Below are positions 14,259 through 19,293 of a DNA stretch of 19,293 bases, piece by piece (position 1 is the first letter of the stretch; the number at the start of each line of letters is the position of its first letter). A program made the position numbers and the translations under genes. The notes below the pieces were generated by a model that was given only the letters and a program-made list of their open reading frames with translations, had not been told where the DNA came from and did no database searches. Source of the stretch: Alphaproteobacteria bacterium (GTDB lineage Bacteria; Pseudomonadota; Alphaproteobacteria; Sphingomonadales; Emcibacteraceae); contig JAUILB010000014.1 in NCBI GenBank assembly GCA_030432815.1, positions 1 to 19,293 on the forward strand, in the 5' to 3' direction.

Positions 14259-15239
14259 TTAAAAATGACGAAAACCTTTTTGCTCAGTCCTAATTTCGGC
14301 ACCTTCGTCATCCAGCAATTTAACAGTATGACCATCCGTGATTTTTCCGATATTGGTGATCTTGACGCAACACTCATCGGAAACTGTTCTTATTAATTGG
14401 TCATTTTTTTTATCTGTTGTGAATAGCAATTCATAATCATCACCACCACACCAGCTAAGATCACTATATTCTGCTTTGGTTGCCAAAAGATTACCAAAAG
14501 GTATAGAAACGGGGATTTTTTGCTGTTCAATAACGGCCCCAACTTGTGAATGACGACAAATATGTGAAATATCACCTATTAGTCCATCCGATATATCCAT
14601 CATCGATGTTACAATGGAAGAAATTTTTTCAGCTAACGCAAGCTGCGGGTTAGGTGAATTATAACGTTCAATCAAAAACTGATTTTCAACATCATTATTA
14701 CCTTCCATGATCAATCTTAACCCCGCCGCCGCGTCACCTAATGTGCCGGAAACATATATATAATCACCAATTTTAGCACCTGATCTTGATATATTTATAT
14801 CGGCATCAACTTCGCCTATGGCCGTTATTGAAATTGTAATCGGCCCGGTCGTTGACACCGTATCACCACCCCATAACTGAATATTAAATATTGCCTGATC
14901 TTCTGCCAATCCTTGTGCAAACTTTTTTATCCATTCTTCAATATTATTAAGTTCTTTTGGAATAGCAATGCTCAATAAATATCCCGCGGGCTTTGCTGCC
15001 ATAGCAGCCAGATCAGATAGATTTACCCGTAGTGCTTTTTTTGCAATAATATCCGGACTATCCATTTCAAAAAAATGGATACCGGAAATCAGTGTATCAA
15101 CCGTATAAACTGTCTTTTTTCCATTACTTGGGCTAAAAATCGCCCCATCATTTGAAAGAGCATAAGCAGGTTCGCCACGCGGTGCCAGTGGTTTAAAATA
15201 TTTATCAATTAAGTCAAATTCGGAAGATGACAGTTTCAA
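14259..15239 (-). CDS. thiL: Thiamine-monophosphate kinase
   Basis: ThiL phosphorylates thiamine monophosphate to thiamine pyrophosphate with ATP. The metal- and nucleotide-binding motifs are complete: LSNDGAIF, YTVDTLISGIHF, ALRVNLSDLAAMAAKP, WGGDTVST, SMMDISDGLIGD and CGGDDYELLF. The start is a choice. An ATG at 15287 lies inside nusB and adds 16 residues (MVCWIRSQ...) with no family counterpart. The TTG at 15239 gives a product beginning KLSSSEFDLIDKYF, which matches the usual ThiL N-terminus, but the GGGAG before it is only 2 bases away. I take the TTG as the more likely start on protein grounds. It lies 10 bases after nusB and 15 bases before the FliL-like gene, in the rib operon. Confidence 0.93.
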   Translation of the reverse strand: MKLSSSEFDLIDKYFKPLAPRGEPAYALSNDGAIFSPSNGKKTVYTVDTLISGIHFFEMDSPDIIAKKALRVNLSDLAAMAAKPAGYLLSIAIPKELNNIEEWIKKFAQGLAEDQAIFNIQLWGGDTVSTTGPITISITAIGEVDADINISRSGAKIGDYIYVSGTLGDAAAGLRLIMEGNNDVENQFLIERYNSPNPQLALAEKISSIVTSMMDISDGLIGDISHICRHSQVGAVIEQQKIPVSIPFGNLLATKAEYSDLSWCGGDDYELLFTTDKKNDQLIRTVSDECCVKITNIGKITDGHTVKLLDDEGAEIRTEQKGFRHF

Positions 15240-15249
15240 AACTCCCTTT

Positions 15250-15705
15250 TTATCGGTTCTTTTTTGCGATCTGATCCAGCACACCATTTATAAATCCGGG
15301 CGTACTATCGTCAAAAAAAGCCTTAGCAACATCGACATATTCATTGATTATTACACTGGTAGGGATATCAGGTCTGGCAATTAATTCGTAAGCACCTGCT
15401 CTAAGGATTGCCCTGCCTACCGATTCTATGCGGTCCATTGTCCAGCCCTTACTTAAGCATTCTTTAATCTGGCAATCAAGATCGTCCTGACGTTTACCAA
15501 TCCCGGAAACAATATCTGAAAACAAATCAGTATCAGCCTGCGCAAAATGATCATCATCAATAATTTGCCCCAACCTGTGATCAATGAATTCTTTGATAAC
15601 AAGCACGTGTTTAGAATCATTAGCTTCAATTTGGAAAAGTGCCTGAACTGCTGCTAGCCTTGCAGCACTTCGTGCTCCCCCTTTCGTGGGTGTAGCCTCA
15701 GTCAT
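15250..15705 (-). CDS. nusB: Transcription antitermination factor NusB
   Basis: A 151-residue NusB of normal length. It has the N-terminal basic ARSAARLAAVQALFQIE (residues 11-27), the central IVSGIGKRQDDLDCQIKECL and the end motifs RAILRAGAYELIARPDIPTS and VDVAKAFFDDSTPGFINGVL. NusB with NusE (S10) binds boxA RNA in ribosomal RNA operons to prevent early termination. Its ATG overlaps the ribH stop by one base (TAATG), and ribH-nusB is a classic pair. The thiL reading frame follows immediately. Confidence 0.97.
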   Translation of the reverse strand: MTEATPTKGGARSAARLAAVQALFQIEANDSKHVLVIKEFIDHRLGQIIDDDHFAQADTDLFSDIVSGIGKRQDDLDCQIKECLSKGWTMDRIESVGRAILRAGAYELIARPDIPTSVIINEYVDVAKAFFDDSTPGFINGVLDQIAKKNR

Positions 15706-16136
15706 TAGCTGATAAGTCCGAATTGTTTTTTAAGTTCGATCATTCTTAGTGCCGCTTCTGCTACGGCACCTCCTTTATTTTTTTTGTCCACAGCACAGCG
15801 CGCCCATGCCTGTTCCCGATTTTCCACGGTTAAAATTCCATTACCTATTGCCAAACGATCACGAATGGCCAGATCCTGCAATCCTCGTGCACTTTCACCA
15901 CAAACATAATCATAATGGCTTGTTTCACCGCGAATGACGCAGCCAAGAGCCACATATCCATCAAAACAATCATCTGCATCTGCTGCGAAACGTATTGCTG
16001 CAGGAATTTCCAATGCGCCGGGCACAGCCACACGCTGATAACTGGCACCCGCTGCTTCAATAACTTGAACCGCCCCTTTGACCAGCTCATCTGCAATTTC
16101 TTCGTAAAATCGGGCTTCAACGATAAGTATTTTCAT
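15705..16136 (-). CDS. ribH: 6,7-dimethyl-8-ribityllumazine synthase
   Basis: A 143-residue lumazine synthase. It joins 3,4-dihydroxy-2-butanone 4-phosphate from RibB with the ribityl-amino pyrimidine to make the lumazine used by RibE. The substrate-stacking region is IVEARFYEEIAD near the N-terminus, the VPGALEIPAAIRFA helix is intact, and the catalytic H74 lies in RGETSHYDYV. NKGGAVAEAALRM completes the family pattern. The length is slightly short of the E. coli protein because of a compact N-terminus. The start overlaps the RibB stop and its own stop overlaps nusB, so translation is coupled across all three genes. Confidence 0.97.
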   Translation of the reverse strand: MKILIVEARFYEEIADELVKGAVQVIEAAGASYQRVAVPGALEIPAAIRFAADADDCFDGYVALGCVIRGETSHYDYVCGESARGLQDLAIRDRLAIGNGILTVENREQAWARCAVDKKNKGGAVAEAALRMIELKKQFGLIS

Positions 16137-17275
16137 TATTTTTTGCTCTTTTTTACAATTTTTAGGTCAATGTTTTCATCAAACCGTTGGTGTCCAATGA
16201 TGTTTAGACCGTATCCTTCAATACCGATAACATGTTGTTCGCTATCAGAAAGGAGGACAAAATCCTTTACCCCGACATCCAGTAGAATTTGTGCACCAAT
16301 TCCGTAATTCTTTATATTTGGCGATTTCTTTGTTGCTTTCTGGTCTTTTTTAGCTATCTCGTCGGAAATATAGGTTTTTCTGTTTTCACGTAAGAATACA
16401 AGTACACCACATTCTTCCTTGCCCAGCTCTTCCATCGCTCTGTTAAACTGGCTTCTGCGCGGTCCTTTTTGACCAAGAAGATCTTCAAAAATATTGAAGG
16501 AATGCATACGCACCAATACGCGCTTCGCGGTTTTTGGATTTCCTTTTACCAGTGCAAAATGCTGAATTCCATCTTCCTTCGCAAGGTAAGCACGCATTTT
16601 AAATTTGCCCCCGAATTCTGAATCTACTTCTGTTTTATCAATACATTCAACAAGATTGTCATTGCGTCGGCGATAAGCGATCAGATCAGCAATGGTCGCA
16701 ACTTTCAAATTATGTTTTTTTGCAAATTCAACCAAATCGGGCAAACGCGCCATGGTACCGTCATCTTTCATGATTTCACAAATTACACCTGAAGGTATAA
16801 GCCCTGCCAGTCTTGCGACATCCACTGCGGCTTCCGTATGCCCCGCACGAACAAGAACCCCACCCTGCTTCGCGACAATTGGAAAAACATGCCCTGGGGT
16901 TACAATATCGTATTTTCCTTTTGTCGGATCAATGGCAACCGCTATTGTATGAGCACGGTCAGCTGCTGAAATACCGGTTGTTACACCTTCCGCTGCTTCA
17001 ATCGAAATTGTAAACGCTGTCTGATGCCGGGTCCTATTTTTCTGGGACATCATTTCCAGCCCCAATTCTTCGGAACGACTTGCCGTTAAAGCAAGACATA
17101 TTAGTCCACGCCCATGTGTCGCCATAAAATTAATAGCATCAGGTGTTGCCATTTGGGATGGGATAATCAGATCCCCTTCATTTTCACGGTCTTCATCATC
17201 CACGAGGATAAACATCCTACCGTTTTTAGCATCTTCCAGAACATCTTCGATGGGAGATAAGAATTGATGAGGCAT
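16136..17275 (-). CDS. ribB: 3,4-dihydroxy-2-butanone 4-phosphate synthase with degenerate RibA-like domain (RibBX type)
   Basis: A 379-residue protein of RibBA length. Residues 1-202 are a complete DHBP synthase: DDEDRENEGD (26-35), THGRGLICLAL (53-63), TRHQTAFTISIEA (82-94), TGISAADRAHTI (100-111) and GHTEAAVDVARLAGL (145-159). It makes the four-carbon unit of riboflavin from ribulose 5-phosphate. Residues about 208-379 resemble GTP cyclohydrolase II but have lost its zinc-binding cysteines: after VRMHS (255-259) comes FNIFEDLLGQ, with no Cys where active RibA has three. The GRGIGL-type catalytic segment is also missing. Hybrids of this kind are known in Proteobacteria as RibBX. GTP cyclohydrolase II must therefore come from another locus. 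It sits between ribE and ribH in the operon. Confidence 0.93.
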   Translation of the reverse strand: MPHQFLSPIEDVLEDAKNGRMFILVDDEDRENEGDLIIPSQMATPDAINFMATHGRGLICLALTASRSEELGLEMMSQKNRTRHQTAFTISIEAAEGVTTGISAADRAHTIAVAIDPTKGKYDIVTPGHVFPIVAKQGGVLVRAGHTEAAVDVARLAGLIPSGVICEIMKDDGTMARLPDLVEFAKKHNLKVATIADLIAYRRRNDNLVECIDKTEVDSEFGGKFKMRAYLAKEDGIQHFALVKGNPKTAKRVLVRMHSFNIFEDLLGQKGPRRSQFNRAMEELGKEECGVLVFLRENRKTYISDEIAKKDQKATKKSPNIKNYGIGAQILLDVGVKDFVLLSDSEQHVIGIEGYGLNIIGHQRFDENIDLKIVKKSKK

Positions 17276-17309
17276 ATTTCTCTCTCAAATTACTGTTTTA
17301 CTTATTGAA

Positions 17310-17906
17310 TTATTGTGACTGCAATCTTGCAACATAACGCGCCAGAATATCAATTTCGATATTGACCCTGTCACCTTTTACAATGTCCCCAAATGTGGTT
17401 TTTTCCTGTGTATGTGGAATGATATTGATACAAAAAAGCGTTTCATCTTCATTATCGGTAACAGTGTTAACCGTCAAAGAAGCACCATTGACAGTGACCG
17501 ATCCCTTCGCTGCAATGTAAGACTTAAAAGACGCTGGTAATGAAAAAGTAATTTTCTTACTGTCACCTTCAGGTTCCACTGATACCACACGTCCAACACA
17601 GTCAACATGCCCCGTCACGATATGCCCACCAAGTTCTTCGCCAACTTTCAAAGCACGTTCAAGATTAACACGGCTTCCAACCACCCAGTCGCCAAGAATT
17701 GTGCACGACACTGTTTCACCAGACACATCAACACTGAACCAATCGTCACCCTTACCCACCACCGTCAGACAGACTCCAGAGCAGGCTATTGATGCGCCAA
17801 ATTCAATTGTTGACGTATCATATGCAGTGCGAAGTGCAATTCTGGTATCACCGTTCTTTTCCAGGCTCATAACTTCGCCAATATCTGTCACAATTCCTGT
17901 AAACAT
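17310..17906 (-). CDS. ribE: Riboflavin synthase, alpha subunit
   Basis: A 198-residue riboflavin synthase made of two similar beta barrels. The first begins MFTGIVTDIGEV and contains ACSGVCLTVV. The second begins near VTGHVDCVGRV and contains the matching NGASLTVNTV. It converts two lumazine molecules to riboflavin plus the pyrimidine that RibH reuses. The order ribD-ribE-ribB(X)-ribH and the 3-base gap after ribD place it in the riboflavin operon. I see no FMN riboswitch in the operon part within this window. The gene name is ribE in most proteobacteria, ribC in E. coli. Confidence 0.97.
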   Translation of the reverse strand: MFTGIVTDIGEVMSLEKNGDTRIALRTAYDTSTIEFGASIACSGVCLTVVGKGDDWFSVDVSGETVSCTILGDWVVGSRVNLERALKVGEELGGHIVTGHVDCVGRVVSVEPEGDSKKITFSLPASFKSYIAAKGSVTVNGASLTVNTVTDNEDETLFCINIIPHTQEKTTFGDIVKGDRVNIEIDILARYVARLQSQ

Positions 17907-17909
17907 ATC

Positions 17910-19031
17910 CTACCTAGTTTTTACTTCAAATTCCTGCCAACTGTCTTCACCCGTTATACCGGAATCTATCAGAGATAATTTTAAATACTGATCCAATTCA
18001 TCAACCGGAACATCGTATAACGCATCCACACCTTTTTCACCAACAGAATCAGCAGATTTAAACCATATGAGACGGTCTACCAGACTTGCCTTTATCAGGG
18101 AAGCATTAAGTTTTCCTCCTCCTTCTGATAAAACACGGTTAAGCCCCTGATCCATAAGAGTTTTTAACACAATATTCAAATCAACAAAATTTCTGTCATC
18201 CTTTTCTATACAGAAAATTTTAATTCCTCTTTTCTCAAGTGCCGCATACTTTCGCTCATCAAAACATGATGTCATTATCCAAAGGGGTAATTCACGCGCG
18301 GTCTGGCACAGTTTACTATCTAAGGGTACCCGTAAATTGGTATCCAATAACACCCGAACAGGCGAGCGATCCTCAAGCCCTTTAATCCTGCAATCAAGTG
18401 TTGGGTTATCCGTAAGCGCAGTGCCAATGCCAATCATAATAGCATCATGATTAGCACGGTAAAGATGCCCCCGCCGCCTTGATTCCGTGCCTGTTATCCA
18501 GGTTTGTTCGCCTTCCTTCGTTGCTATCTTGCCATCAGCGGAACTTGCAATCTTTAAGGTCACCAGAGGGCGCTGCTTTGTAAATTTCTGTAAAAAACCC
18601 TGATTTACAAAATCAGCCTGCTCTCTCAAAAATCCGAAGTCCACTTGTATTCCTGCATTTTCAAGTATTTTAATCCCGCCACCGCTTACCCTTGGATCCG
18701 GATCACCCGTGGCAACAACAACCCTGCCTACCCCTGCTTCAACAAGAGCTTCTGCACAAGGGGGGGTGTTGCCATAATGTGCGCATGGTTCAAGGGTCAC
18801 GTAAGCCGTAGCCCCAATGGCGTTTTTTGCGTTTGCGATTGCAATCGTTTCTGCGTGTGGACGTCCGCCTGCCGCAGTCCAGCCACGGCCGATAACATGT
18901 CCATCACGCACCAGCACACAACCAACCGAAGGATTAGGCCCGGTAATTCCAAGACCACGCCTGGCCAGATTTAAAGCCATTTGCATATAGACATAATCGT
19001 CACTTACGGAGGATTGATTAGCTTTCGTCAT
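17910..19031 (-). CDS. ribD: Bifunctional riboflavin deaminase/reductase
   Basis: A 373-residue RibD. Residues 10-150 are the pyrimidine deaminase with zinc ligands H59 (GGRPHAETIAI), C83 and C92 (LEPCAHYGNTPPCAEAL). Residues 155-373 are the reductase domain, starting RPLVTLKIASSADGKIAT and including TGTESRRRGHLYRANHDAIM, DNPTLDCRIKG, RVLLDTNLRVPLDS and VLSEGGGKLNASL. It performs the second and third steps of riboflavin synthesis. The ATG at 19031 lies inside the end of nrdR (14-base overlap), and ribE follows 3 bases after the stop. The nrdR-ribD junction is common in proteobacteria. Confidence 0.97.
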   Translation of the reverse strand: MTKANQSSVSDDYVYMQMALNLARRGLGITGPNPSVGCVLVRDGHVIGRGWTAAGGRPHAETIAIANAKNAIGATAYVTLEPCAHYGNTPPCAEALVEAGVGRVVVATGDPDPRVSGGGIKILENAGIQVDFGFLREQADFVNQGFLQKFTKQRPLVTLKIASSADGKIATKEGEQTWITGTESRRRGHLYRANHDAIMIGIGTALTDNPTLDCRIKGLEDRSPVRVLLDTNLRVPLDSKLCQTARELPLWIMTSCFDERKYAALEKRGIKIFCIEKDDRNFVDLNIVLKTLMDQGLNRVLSEGGGKLNASLIKASLVDRLIWFKSADSVGEKGVDALYDVPVDELDQYLKLSLIDSGITGEDSWQEFEVKTR

Positions 19032-19293
19032 GATCAGCTATCTCGCTGACGAAATGTTCAAAATCACTGGCTTCTCTGAAATTTTTATAAACAGAAGCAA
19101 AACGAACATATGCAACAGTATCCAGTTGTTCGAGCCCTTCCATAATAAGCTTTCCTATGGTTTCCGAAGAAATTTCGCTTTCACCAAGACTTTCAAGCTG
19201 ACGCACAATGCCGCTAACCATACGTTCCACCTGTTCTTCATCTACGGGACGTTTACGAACGGCAATCTGAACAGAACGCTCCAGTTTTTCACG
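19018..19293 (-). CDS. nrdR: Transcriptional repressor NrdR (partial, N-terminus outside window)
   Basis: Only the last 91 residues are present; the gene enters from the right edge, so its zinc ribbon is missing. What is visible is the ATP-cone: REKLERSVQIAVRKRPVD at the edge, then IGKLIMEGLEQLDTVAYVRF and ASVYKNFREASDFEHFV, which is the family's strongest signature. NrdR senses ATP/dATP and represses ribonucleotide reductase genes. It leads the transcription of the rib operon. A frame opening with the internal ATG at 19230 should not be taken as the start. Confidence 0.95.
   Translation of the reverse strand, partial: REKLERSVQIAVRKRPVDEEQVERMVSGIVRQLESLGESEISSETIGKLIMEGLEQLDTVAYVRFASVYKNFREASDFEHFVSEIADHDES

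Noticed and set aside
16136..17275. Annotation as a bifunctional RibBA with GTP cyclohydrolase II activity
   Set aside because: The zinc cysteines and catalytic segment of GTP cyclohydrolase II are missing from the C-terminal half.
17276..17309. Possible FMN riboswitch or other control element within the riboflavin operon
   Set aside because: The gap is only 34 bases and holds none of the conserved RFN stems. The other rib junctions overlap or are 3 bases apart.
1..19293. Mobile elements, CRISPR arrays, prophage or defence genes
   Set aside because: No transposase, integrase, spaced direct repeats or att-like duplications next to the two tRNA genes were seen. Gene order is housekeeping throughout.

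Overview
The window is a chromosomal, housekeeping-rich segment of an alphaproteobacterium of moderate to low GC (AT-leaning by eye). The evidence is the block merR-ihfA-fabH-plsX-YceD/DUF177-cytochrome bc1 chaperone, the RibB variant with a degenerate RibA-like tail, a DUF2336 protein, and BamE and FliL-like proteins of alphaproteobacterial type. I cannot name the genus. No phage, transposon, CRISPR array or defence locus is visible, and I do not see a clearly new multi-gene system.

Layout. Positions 1-1803, minus strand: the 5' part of a DUF2336 gene, tRNA-Leu(UAA), and a short CinA-type MoaB/Mog protein. Positions 1856-4057, plus strand: the overlapping operon sfsA-map-radC. Positions 4073-5302, minus: an alanine racemase with a twin-arginine signal peptide. 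Positions 5447-5803, plus: a MmcQ/YjbR protein. Positions 5814-6704, minus: an ECF sigma factor followed by a small soluble zinc-type (ZAS) anti-sigma factor. Positions 6835-7118, plus: an orphan unit with a long hairpin around a ribosome binding site, a 66-codon reading frame and a strong terminator. Positions 7165-7281, minus: tRNA-Pro(GGG) and its terminator. Positions 7393-7908, plus: an unknown secreted protein. Positions 7889-13038, minus: a lipid kinase, then merR, ihfA, fabH, plsX, DUF177 and the bc1 chaperone (listed left to right; transcription runs right to left). Position 13279 onward, plus: a BamE lipoprotein. Positions 13737-19293, minus: a long operon read as nrdR-ribD-ribE-ribB(X)-ribH-nusB-thiL-fliL-like.

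How the genes work together. The right-hand operon makes riboflavin. RibD carries out the deaminase and reductase steps, RibB makes the four-carbon unit, RibH makes lumazine and RibE makes riboflavin. NusB and ThiL accompany them, as in many proteobacteria. GTP cyclohydrolase II, the other entry enzyme, is not supplied here, because the RibA-like domain of RibB has lost its zinc cysteines; it must be encoded elsewhere. PlsX and FabH start phospholipid and fatty acid synthesis. BamE works in outer membrane protein assembly. The places most worth a second look are the structured orphan unit at 6835-7118, the sigma/ZAS pair beside it, and the Tat-exported racemase.
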